DNA from: Tridacna crocea
Taxonomy: Eukaryota > Mollusca > Bivalvia > Cardiida > Cardiidae
Assembly: GCA_943736015.1 (NCBI GenBank)
Contig: OX031069.1
Span: forward strand, 22,945,235-23,009,234
Direction: 5' to 3'
DNA: 64,000 nucleotides
Shown here: in pieces, positions 10,473 to 22,200 of the stretch
Position numbering within the stretch: the stretch's first letter is position 1
Layout: each line of letters opens with the position of its first letter
Translations under genes and position numbers: made by a program
Notes under the pieces: model-generated
The model's input: only the letters and a program-made list of their open reading frames with translations
Database searches by the model: none
Told to the model about the DNA's origin: nothing

Positions 10473-11490
10473 TATACCCCCTCCACCCCTTCAAACGAAA
10501 TTTGAGGGGGTATGCTGGAATCATCCTGTCCGTCCGGTTGTCAGTCCATCAGGTTTTCGTCCGTCTGTGCATCAGGAAATCTTGTCTGGGGCATAACTTC
10601 CAAAGTATAAAAACTTCGTATTCAGATAGATCAAGTTAAGGAGAAGTGCAGTGCAAAAAAACCATTACTCTATTCCAACTATTTTTTCACTTATTGCCCT
10701 TTGCAAATTTTAACTTTTGATTTTTGTCCGGGGCAAAACTTCCAAAGTATACAAGCTAGTTACTTCAAACTTCACATAAAGCTAGATTACGTTAAGAAGA
10801 AGTGCATTGTACAAGAACCATAATGCTATTCCAACTAGTTTTTGGGTTATTGCCCTCTGTAAATTTTAACTCTTGATTTTTGTCCTGAGCATAAGTTCCG
10901 AAGTATTGAAGCTAGTAACTTTAAATTTCACACACAGCTAGATCACATTGAGGAGAAGTGCAATTTACATGAACCAATACTCTATACCAATTATTTTTTT
11001 AATTATTGCCCTTTGTAAATTTTAACTTTGGATTTTTGTCTAGGCCATAACTTCCAATGTATTGAAGCTAGTTACTTCAAACTTCACACACAGCTAGATC
11101 ACATTAAGGAGAAGTGCAGTGTACAAGAACCATAACTCTATACCAACTATTTTGGGTTATTGCCCTTTGTAATTTCAACTCTTGATTTTTGTCCGGAGCA
11201 TAACTTCCAAAGTATTGAAATTAGTATAGTTTAAAATTTCACACACAGCTAGATCACATTGAGGAGAAGTGCAGTGTACAATAACCATTACTCTATACCA
11301 ACTATATTTTTAGTTATTGCCTATAGTAAATTTAAACTTTGTATTTTTGTCCAGGTCATAACTTCCATTGTATTGAAGCTAGTAAATTCAAACACACATC
11401 TAGATCACATAAAGGAGACTTGCAGTGTACAAGAACCATTACTCTATTCCAACTTTTTTTTTCATATAGCCCTTTGTAAATTTTAATGTG
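10473..11490 (+). mobile_element. Helentron/pearl-like element, 3' end not seen
   Basis: The left end is a GC-rich hairpin (ATACCCCCT ... AGGGGGTAT, about 10474-10513), then GTCC-rich sequence, then about six diverged ~156-bp units. Unit marks (GTCC/GTCT) fall at 10584, 10726, 10882, 11038, 11191 and 11349. The reverse complement of a unit aligns with the 5683-7095 array (GGACAAAAATCAA, AGGGCAATAAC, TAGCTTGTATA), so both arrays belong to one repeat family in opposite orientation. Confidence 0.7.
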
Positions 11491-11722
11491 ACCTGTAGAG
11501 TGCACTTTTTGACCCAAGTTTTTCTAAACTATGTCCTAGTGACCTACTTTTTTATCCAACATCACCCAATTTCAAACTTGTCCAAGATATTGATTACTAC
11601 ATGTATCAAGAAAACATTCTGATCAGGTTTCATGAGTTTCTGACTGAATTTGTGGCTTCCAGAGTGCACACAGGGTTTTCCTAAGATTTGGCCCAGTTTC
11701 ACGAGAATTAGGCTGAACATGT
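11490..11722 (-). repeat. Diverged relative of the 3757-4834 element
   Basis: TAGTGACCTACTTTTTTATCC, TTTTTGACCCAAG and similar phrases are reversed, decayed versions of the GGTCACTAGGTCAAATC repeats at 3757-4834. Confidence 0.45.
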
Positions 11723-11731
11723 GGCCTACAT

Positions 11732-12077
11732 AGTGCACATTGTGGGAAAAAAAGAAATTGCTGGTTACCTTTTCCTACAATGTTTTCAATAGCCTACTTC
11801 TACTCTTTAAAACTCGAGATTTAGTGGTAAAGGCTTAATCCTATACCTTACAATCTCAATGACCCTGTGAAAGAAGCTAACAGAAAACATAGTAAAGAGT
11901 GAAAAGCATTTTGTGTCTTTCCCACAATGTTTTCTACACTTCCAGAGACATATCCAATAATTTGAGTCACAAGAATTTCAAACCTGTCCAAATTGAAAGC
12001 ATTTGCAGAAGACAGTTACTGTCTTCTGCAAATGCTTTCAATTTGGACAGGTTTGAAATTTTGTTGTCTGGTTAAGA
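11732..12077. repeat. Two adjoining TTAA hairpin MITEs
   Basis: A - copy with a reduced hairpin (11732-11838) is followed by a + copy (11836-12077). The + copy's right end has become the perfect palindrome annotated at 11974-12060. Confidence 0.6.
11974..12060. repeat. Perfect 42-bp inverted repeat
   Basis: Arms 11974-12015 and 12019-12060 are exactly complementary around TTA. The sequence is the MITE end (AATTGAAAGCATTTGCAGA), present here in both orientations head-to-head. Confidence 0.9.
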
Positions 12078-12959
12078 GCACATGTTAAATGTCCCATAGG
12101 TACTTGCTTCATACTAGTCTTACAGAGGTTAACCAGTTCTAAGTGTCGTAGTATTTGATCGAGGTTGAAATATTTCTTTTCTCGAAAGATTAGAAGCCTC
12201 AGTATGTTGCTTGTGTGAATGCGTGAGCCAAGCACTTCAGTAATGTTTCAATCTATAAGGTTCCTTTGATGGCACCCACCAGTGGTTGAAAAAAAAAAAC
12301 GACTTTTGTTGAAACATTTAAAGCTTCAGCAAGTTGTTTGCGTACATGCACTAGCCAAGAACTGCAGTAATATTTAGATATGTTGGGTTCCTATGATGGC
12401 ACACACCAACGGTTGAAAAAAAAAGGTTCCAGACAGATAATTATTACAAATTTAGTTAATTTACTCAACAAATTATTTCAAATTTACTCAACAACTTATT
12501 TGAAATTGACTCAACATCCGGGCATGTATTCATCAACCAGTCTAACTTGCATTTGAAGTCTTATTCTCAAGTCTTCAGCAAATTGCTGAAGGTCAAAGTA
12601 AGACAGGTACTGATTGGCTTGACCACGTTTTAAATAATCAGAAAATGTGTTACTATTTCAACTCAGATTTAGACTAAGAATTCTATCCAAGATGGTTTGT
12701 GAATATATGCCCTAATCACAATTAAATGAAAACACGTACATGTATCATAATTTATTTTAATACATTTATAACTGGCCATGCAAAAAGCAACCAACTGCAA
12801 AGAGTTTCGACCCTTGTCAGCCTGTACAGATTGCCCATGCTGATCAGGGTTGACACTTAGCTTTTATGATATTTTTTGTATGAAAAGTGGTTATACTATT
12901 TAACTGTCATTCTGAACTATCAGCTTAAAATGACCTGCACTATCTTTGATCTCTTTTCA

Positions 12960-13181
12960 TTTAAACAAACAAGCCCTGGTTTTTACATGTCTGCAGTAAA
13001 AGTCTTTTGAAAACAATGTGGGAAAAGGAGAAATTGCTCGTTACAAGCAATTTCTCCTTTTCCCACAGTGTTTTCTACCCTTTTAGAGAACTTTCTGCCA
13101 TTTTCTCAAAATCTAAAATTGTCGTCTGCAAACTCTTTCAGTTTGGAAGAGTCCAAAATTTGTCGTTTTGGGAAAGGGTAA
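12960..13181 (+). repeat. TTAA hairpin MITE, ATTGCTC subtype
   Basis: The stem loop reads GAAATTGCTCGTTACAAGCA, with a matching right arm. The same subtype occurs at 31930 and 34726. It lies 73 bp beyond the thiolase poly(A) signal. Confidence 0.65.
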
Positions 13182-13253
13182 ATGGATGTGCGGAATTCCC
13201 AGAATGTCCCTTTTTGATTAATTTTCAGGTATCTGCATCATGGCAAATTTATA

Positions 13254-13259
13254 TTTATT
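13254..13259 (-). promoter_or_regulatory. Thiolase poly(A) signal
   Basis: AATAAA on the - strand, 8 nt after the thiolase stop codon. This implies a very short 3' UTR unless a later signal is used. Confidence 0.45.
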
Positions 13260-13267
13260 ATAAATGT

Positions 13268-16200
13268 TTATGGATTGTATTCGAATACTGCAGCAGCTCC
13301 CATTCCTGTACCCATACACATAGACACCACACCAAGGCTCCTACAAAAAAAAAACAAAGACAAAGACCAAATAAAGAAGCAGTGCATGCTAGTGGGAACA
13401 GTTAGCTTAACTCTTTACCACATGAGAAAATTTAAGACTGGTCCAAATTGAAAGCATTTGCAGACAAAAAAGTAAAAGTGACTGAAAAATTGAAATTTGA
13501 TTTGGGAAGGGTAGAAAAAACTTTGGGAAAAGAAGAAAATGCTGGTTACCAGCATTTTTTCCTCTTCCCACAAAGTTTTTCAAAAATCTTCTTTTTCAGA
13601 GTGATTAAAAGTCAGGACTGTGTGGTAAAAAGGGTTAAGTTGTATTTTCACAGGGATATTACATGTAACTGTGAGTTTAAAAAGGGGCATAACTGTGTAA
13701 AAAAGATTTTTAGAGTTACCTGCCCTTCTGGTTCAGATAAACAACTAGCTAAAGTACGAAGTAAATACATGTATCTAACTCTTTACCAAATGACAAAACA
13801 TTACGAGACTGAACTAAAAGCATTTGCAGATAACAAAGGTAGCTCAAATGATTCTTGTTTCTTATAGAGTAGAAAACATTGTGGGAAAAGGAGAAAATGC
13901 TGGTCACATGCTGGTGACCAGCATTTTCTCCAATTCCGATAATGTTTTCAAAAGCCTGGAAAAGGGTTCACTCTTTATAAAACATAAAATCTAATTTTCT
14001 GTATGACCAAACTGTACCACGATTTTCCCCTTTTCATATAAGCTTTTGTGCTTGTTCAGATATAAAATTTGTGAACTGAGCCAAATTCAGTCTGTTTTCT
14101 CCACCTGTTTCGAAGTTGGACAAGTCTAAAAATTTTTTGTTTGGTAAAGGTTTTCAGCACTATTTCAGTTATATCACAGCTGCTACCACACCTATCGGAT
14201 AATCCATGATTTCCTGTACAAGTATTTTGCCAGTGTTTTGCACAATATCCAAACCAACCCACAGGCTATCATCAAGCCCCAGAAATAAGCAAAACTTAGA
14301 ATACAAACCCATCCTCCCTTGTATCAAGTCAGAACACAACCAGTTATGTAATTGGGCATGCATTGTTGTCCTGTAAAGCTTTAACACGCTATGGGAAAAC
14401 TTAGACTTTATTTCATGCTTTCCAATAGGATATCGAGAAATAGTGAAAATATTTTTCGATATTTCACGGGTACGACCAGTGAAAATACCAATGTTCATGT
14501 TCTTGTTGCCTAAGTAAATTGCATGTGCCTTACAACCAGATGGAAATATGACGTCATTTACCTTATATTTCTCGCTCTTGACGTAATATTGTAATGTGTT
14601 GCTATGCGGGAAGGGTACACCACCAGGAATAACGGAAAAGAACTACTGGATTTTGATAAACCTCCTCCCAGAAAGGATTAATAGCATTAAATACATTTAA
14701 ATAGAACATTTGTTTTTATTTGTTTTTTTTGGTGAAAGATTGAAATTTATTTCATCTCGTGAACACCATCAGTAATATTTTCATGAGTGGCAGAGCCACT
14801 CATGAAAATATTACCGATGGTGTTCAGTTGATGAAATAAATTTTGATCTTTCACCAAAAAAAAGACAAATACTCTCTACCTATTGTTTATGTATCAACAA
14901 AACCCATATAGCACAACAAGCGAGCAGAGGGTTCATGAAAAATCTCATTCAATCTCAACCTCACACATCTCGACCAACTTGACATAAAATTTTTGAGCAC
15001 TCACCTTTTCCCTCTTCTTTTCATTTCATGTAAGAGTGTGGCAATCATTCTGGCCCCTGTGGCCCCTAAAGGATGCCCAAATGCAATAGCACCACCTTTA
15101 GGGTTAACTTTCTCTTTGGGTATACCCAGTTTCTGAATACAGTAAAATGCTTGACTTGCAAAAGCCTCATTGATCTCAAATATGTCGATGTCCTCAATTG
15201 TTAAACCTGGAAAATCATAAATCATTTTGTTTGAACTAAATCCATTTAAAGGTGGGTACTTAGAATTTTTACATCTCACCAAATTAAAAAATATATATCA
15301 CTGAAATTCATATGAAAAAATAATACAAATTATCAAAAATTAAGATTCATAAAATTGCACACAAAAAAAAAATTGATGGTGTACCCTTAAATGGCTACAT
15401 AGCCTCTTAAGGTATTTTTAGATTTCATGCCAAATATCGATAAAGCATTTTGGAAACGTAAGTGACTGGCACTTGACTCAGAACGCTTAAATCCCATTAC
15501 ATAATAAACATGTAATAATTATTTTCCATAATGTCTTCTTTGGATGCTATGTTTGAAACTTTGTCTGTGTATTCCTTTATGTAAATGAGCGAATTGATCA
15601 TCTTAAAATAGAACGTGTCTCCCTTTGGTGTCAACCTGGGCCGTAGTAAATCTCTAATTTCTCGTGTTGTCGGACGGTTTTCAACTACTGGGGTTTTATG
15701 AATGAAAATTAAAAGGCTTTGGGAGTATAAGGATGATTTTTTTGCATTTATGTAAATTTTCTTCCCAAACTGTGAAGGGCCACCCTTAAGATCTAACAAA
15801 GAAAGGAACAAATTGATATTGATACCGATGTGATATCATTTTGACAAGTGGAGAACATGGCTATTTTTCAACCCTTTACCAAATGACAAAATTTTTCACC
15901 TTGTCTGATAAACCTCCTCAATCTAAGACCCTAATCATCTTTCTTTTAAGATAGGTACTTTGATAGAAACAGTGCATTCTCAACATTACCGAAACAGGAA
16001 ACCAAACGTATCTGTTCAAACTCACCTGCCATTTTTAAGGCTTCAGGTATTGCCACAGCAGGCCCAATACCCATGATCTCAGGGGGACAGCCCCTAACTG
16101 CAAAAGCCCTCAAGGTACCCAGTACTGGAAGCCCACGATCTTGAGCCCCTTGTCTACTGGCCACCAACACAGCTGCAGCACCATCACTAGTTTGACTTGA

Positions 16201-19200
16201 GTTCCCTATTGATCCAGAAAACAAAGTCAACTTTAGATAAAGAACCTCAACTTCAGTTAACTCGTTACCAAACGATGAATATGATTTTAGACTTGTCGAA
16301 ATTGAAAGCATTTGCAGACGACGAAATAAAAATGACTGAAAATTTGAAATTTGTTTTGTGTTTTGGGGAGGGGGGGGGGGGGAGAAAACATTGTGGGAAA
16401 AGGAGAAAATGCTGGTTACCAGCATTATCTCCTTTATCCTCAATGTTTTCAGAAGGCTTTCTTTCTCAGGGTAATCAAAAGTCAGGATTGTGTGGTAAAG
16501 AGTTAAACCGATTATTTAAATTTGTAATTTAATTAACCTGTTTTATCCACTCAAAGAATGAAAGCTTTTGTCAACCAGCGATTTCTCCTTTTCCCACAAT
16601 GTTTTCCACCTTTCCAAATTTCAATTTTTGAGTTGCATTTCTTTCAGTATCTTCAAATGTTTTTTAACCCTTTACAGCACAGCAAAATTTTAGATCTATC
16701 TACTTAGAAAGCATTTGTAGATGACAATTTCTGGTTACCAGCATTTTCTCCATTTCCCACAATATTTTCAAAAGGCTTCTTCAGGGTCTTCAAAAGTTGT
16801 CATTGTGTGGTAAAGGGTTAATCAGACTACTCATGTGATAAAGGATTTGCATATTACCCTCCTACTCTGCTATCATACATGTACCTCACCGGAAGAAAAA
16901 TGTTGAAAACATGTATCAATGTTGGCCTGAATGGTTTCAAATGATAAAACATCAGCTCCTTTTCCCATAAAGTAGACCCTTCAAAAACAAGTACATACTA
17001 GAACTGTTGCACACCTACTAAAATCCCCAACCTGGTTGCCTCCAACTGAATCAGGAATAAAACTACAAAGGGCTATAACTTCTGTAATTTTAACTAGCCT
17101 TTCAGTACACAGCAAAATTTTAGCCTGATCCAAATTCAAAGAATTGCAGACAACAAAAACATGACTCAAAAATTGAAACTCGACTTAGAAGAGTAAAAAA
17201 CACTGTGGGAAAAGAAGAAAATACTGGCTACCAGCATTTTCTCCTTTTCCAACAATGTTTTCAGAAGGCTTCTTCCTCTGGGTCATAAAAACCAGGGATT
17301 GTTTGGTATATGGTTAACCCTTTGCCATACTGCAAAATTTCAGATTTGTCCAAACTCAGAGTGATTTGCAGACAGCTAGTGTGGCTAAAACTGTCCTTGA
17401 TACCAAAAAAAAAAAAATACCGTGAATTATTGTGAAAAAAGAAGAAAATCCTAACAATTATACCGGTTACCAGTATTTCCTCATTTTCCCAAAATGTTTT
17501 CCATAGCATTCCTTGCCTAGGTTGTGAAGAGTCAGTGCTGTTTTGTAAAGTGTTAAATCAGAATGAAAGTTGTAGGCGCTGCAAGTTCTGTAAACCCATG
17601 CCACACAATCCTGACTTTTAACAACCCTGTGAAGAAACCTTGTGAAGATATCATGGGAAAAGGAGAATATACTGGTAACCAGCATTTTCTCCCTTTTGCA
17701 TACTGTTTTACCATCCTTCCCAAAACAAATTTGATTAGCCACATTTATTTTGTTGTATGCAAATGCTTTAAATTTGGACAAGTCTGAAATTTTGTTGTTT
17801 GGTAATGAGTAAAGTAACCATGTTTTCTCTTTCTCTTTAGAGCGAGTGCACCCATTACCGAACACCTAAGCATGATAATTTGCCATTCGGAAATAAAACC
17901 ACCTACTGAACAGGTGACGTCATTTGGATCATCTTTTGTGTATTCCTTTCAATTGTGACAGATAACTAACGCAGTATAGTGCACCAATATCTAGTTATGA
18001 GCATTTCTTCAGCGTAACTAAAGGGTTGAAATTACGAACACTGGTTATGAATCCGAACACATGTGGTTATAAATCCGAACACATTGGCGATTTTTAAAAA
18101 TTACCACTTTAAACATACGTTAATAGCAGCCTATACATGTACTAGAAGTTGCGGGTAGTTGCGAACACACTTGTGTATGCAAACAACAACAACTCTGGGA
18201 CAGATATCTATGTTGACTGGGTTCTGTCAGATATCGAGGTAAATGTATGCTGTTGGGATCACAGTCTAATCAATATCTATGGGTCACTACTAAATCACTG
18301 AACGGAAAGAGGAAAAACTCTCTTGAAATCTTGTTGTCTAGTTTGCTTAACTGAAAAGTTTTGAAAATATTGTGACAAAATGGAGATTTTGCTTATGATG
18401 ATTAATATTTCCTTTTGTCACAATGTTCTCAACATCATTTTACAGTAATGCTCACGATATCAACATAACAATGGATTTATTTTTAAAATATGAAACATGC
18501 AAATGAAATGAGCTCGTATCAGTGAATGAATTTTCATGATTATCGTATCTTCAGTGATTGAACTTAACACTATTTTCATAATTTGTAATTAAAACCAGTC
18601 TGGGAAATCAAGGTTTGAAATCCGAACAGTCAAAATTCGTTATCCATGTGTAATGATTTAAAATGTCTATTGGTGCTGGTAAATAGTAGTTTCACACCAT
18701 CAAGAAAACAGTACAAAAACATATTTTTAGCGTTTTTGTGCCGCAAGGTAACCTTAAGTAACAATGTCGTTGGATTAACAAAAGTCACAATTTTACTCAC
18801 CCAATTGCGGGTAACAAAACTAACTTGAAGTTGTGGGAGATATAATCACGGTATCAACTCCAAACCGGCAAAATAGAAAAGAGTAATAAAATGTTGTTAT
18901 ACATGTGATGTCATATCTGTACAGTACAGTAGTGCAAAAGAAATAAGGTCATAAATAGGAACTTGTTTGGAATTAGACGTCGTTCGGAATAACATGCACC
19001 CGCTCTATCTCTTTACCAAACAACAAAATTTTAGTCTGGTTCAAGATGAAAGCACTTGCAGACAAAAAAATCAATATGACTCAAAAATTGAAATTGGACT
19101 TTGAGAGAGTAAAAAACATTGTGGGAAAAGGAGAAAATGCTGGTTACCAGCATTTTCTCCTTTTCCCACAGTGTTTTCAAAACACATCTTTCACAGGATC

Positions 19201-22200
19201 ATTAAAATCCGGGATTGCTTGATGAAGTTGTACTAAAGACTTGAATCACAATCATATATTGACTAGAAAACAATGAGGCAGAAGCTACATACCTGCAGTT
19301 GTCGATCCCCCAGCCTGGAAAGCTGGTTTCAGTTTTGCAAGTGTTTCCATTGAAGTGTTGCCACGGATACCATCATCTTTAGTGACCTTGACATAAGCAA
19401 AAAGAGTCAGCAATATACATGAAAAATGATATTTTACAAATTATATCAAGGAGACGTTGTTTTTTTTTGTCTTGTGTAAAACAGACTTGACAATATTGTT
19501 AGAAAAAAAAATAAAATGATTGTTACAGTTTCTCCTTCCAGTGGAATGCTTTCAAAGTGGTTCATGTACTTGTTAAGGATAAAAAAAGTCTTAGAAGCCA
19601 TTACTAGGTAAGACCCAGCTATCATGGTAATGTTCAGCCTATTCGTTTCACCTTAAAAGTGCTTAATAAACTCTACAGGCATTACAGTTGAAAAATCTGA
19701 CCCACATTTATTTTTACAGTTCCTTCTGTCTCTTGAATAGCACAGCAAACTGGACATAATACACTGAAAATCAGACTGCACCTTTTGTGCAGTAGGATCT
19801 GAATCTACATTGAAAACAAAGGTCACAGGGGTTAAGATAGTAATTTATACCAACAAAGTCAATAGTAACTGTTCTACAATTATTGAAAAAGAGGGTTAAA
19901 GGCTTCTGCAAAAAGTATCCACTCAGGTAAGCCTGCACAGACTACACACGATGTACCGAGTCCAAACTTTTTTGTTATTGGTCAATGTTCTGCATTTTAA
20001 AGTACCATTCTACTGTAACTAAATCCATACTTTTGTGATGACTGTCTTTACATAATACATTACAAAGATTAACTCTTTACTAAGTGACAAAATTTCACAC
20101 TGGTCTAAAGTGAAAACATTTGCAGACAACAAAATAATTGTAACTCAAAAATTGAAATTTGTTTCCACAAGGACAGAAAACATTGTGGGAAAAGAAGAAA
20201 ATGCTGGTTACCAGCATTTTCTCCTTTTCCCACAACGTTTTGAAAAGGCTTCTATTTCATAGTTGTAAAAACCTGGGATTGTTTGGGAAAGGTTTAAATC
20301 CCATTTTGCCAGAGTGCCACTCATACCAGGGAGCATCACACTGGTGAAGGGAAGTTTAATGATTCATAATGATGCCTTATACCATGCAAGCTTTGGCAAA
20401 GTTATGGATCCATAAAATCCATTTAGTCTAAACCGACAGAATCTGGATATAGACTGGTCCTTGGACATGCAGAAAAATTTTATAAGAGCAAAGATTCAAC
20501 CCATATTAACCCTTTCCCAAACAACAAGATTTTAGACTGGTCCAAATTGAAAGCGCTTGCAGACGACAAAATAAACATAACTTAAAAATTGAAATTTGTT
20601 TCAAGCTGGGTAGAAAACATTGTGGGAAAAGGAGAAAATGCTGGTTTCCAAGTAGGAAAAGAAGAAAATGCTGGTTACCAGCATTTTCTCCTTTTCCCCC
20701 AATGTTTTCAAAAGGCTTCTATCTCAGGGTCGTAAAAACCAGGGATTGTTTAGTAAAGGGTTAACCTGGGCACTCAGGCTGGCATGGACCAATACATTTT
20801 TGCATGTGTATAATTTTGGACTCGTCCAAATTCAAAGCATTTTCAGACAACAAAAAAGATCTGATTCGAATGATGATGTCTTTGATCAGGTGGAAAACTT
20901 CGTAGAAGAGAAAATGTCTCTGTTGAGACTGTATCTATTTTTTCTGTCTTACCGTAATTATTCTTTTCTCTCCATTTTTATCTGTGACTGTTGTTGTTAC
21001 AGGAACTATTTCATCCCTAAAATATCCCTTCTCTGTTGCTGCAGCAGCTCTGAAAGCGTAAAGAGATAGGTCTTCGCTCTGTACAAAACCACAACATTTA
21101 GGACTTCACCAATTTGAAAGCATTTGAATAAGAAAATATAACTTGTAGCACAAATGTGCTAAAGTAGGGTAGAAAACATTGTGGAAAAAGAACACAATGC
21201 TGATTACCAGCATTGTCTCCATTTTCCCACTAAGTTTCATAAGCATTCCTCTTCAGGGTTGTTAAAAGATGGGATTATGTGGCAAAGGGTTAACTGAAAT
21301 ATTTATTTCAGTGAGTATGACAGACCGGTCAAAGAGCAGCTATTGGTAGAGACCAAAAATAAATCACTCTGATACAATGCCAGCATGTGTTGATCAAACT
21401 CATGCCCTCCGGGTTTCCTACTTTACATCTTTACCTCTGACCCAAAGAGAACCTTGAGTAATATAATTCTTACTTGTGATGAGACTCCATGGAAAATCGG
21501 TCTTGTTGCTCTCTTGTGATTCCAAACTTTGCCGCTACATTCTCTGACGTAATTCTGCAAGAGAAAGATGTCTATCTCGTTAACTCTTGATATCTATATC
21601 TTTTACATAACCATTTACTTCAGAATCTGCAATTTTCAAGACCTTAACACTTTACCAAAAAACAACATTTTGGACTGGTCCAAATTGAAAGCATTTGCAG
21701 ACAACAAAATAAATGTGACTAAAAAATTGAAATTTGTTTAACTCATTACCAAACGACAAAATTTTAGACTGGTCCAAATTAAAAGCATTTGCAGATGACA
21801 AAATGAAAGTGACTTAAAATTTGAAATTTGTTTTGAAAAGTGAAGAAAGCATTGTGGGAAATGGAGAAAATGCTGGTTACCAGCATTTTCTCCTTTTCCA
21901 ACAGTGTTTTCAAAAGGCTTCTTTCATGGGGGTGTTAAAAGTCGGGATTGTGTGGTAAAGGGTTAAGGAAGGAAGAAAACATTGTAGGAAAAGGAGAAAA
22001 TGCTGGTTACCAGCATTTTCTCCTTTTCCCTCCATGCTTTCAAAAGGCTTCTTTCACAGAGGTGTAAAAAGTCGGGATTGTGTGGTAAAGACTTGATGAA
22101 GAACATTTTTAAAAAGAAACATTGTGGATACAGGAGAAAATGCCGGAAAGCAGTACTTCCCCTTTTTTCTCACAATGTTTTCAACCCTATCAAAAACGAA

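Noticed and set aside
14169-14498. 109-aa - frame as a gene
   Set aside because: Its 5' and 3' parts cover reversed SINE sequence and no family resemblance was seen.
15946-16443. 165-aa - frame as an independent gene
   Set aside because: Only the QTSDGAAAVLVASRQ to PEALKMAG part is coding (thiolase exon 8). The N-terminal part is MITE sequence.
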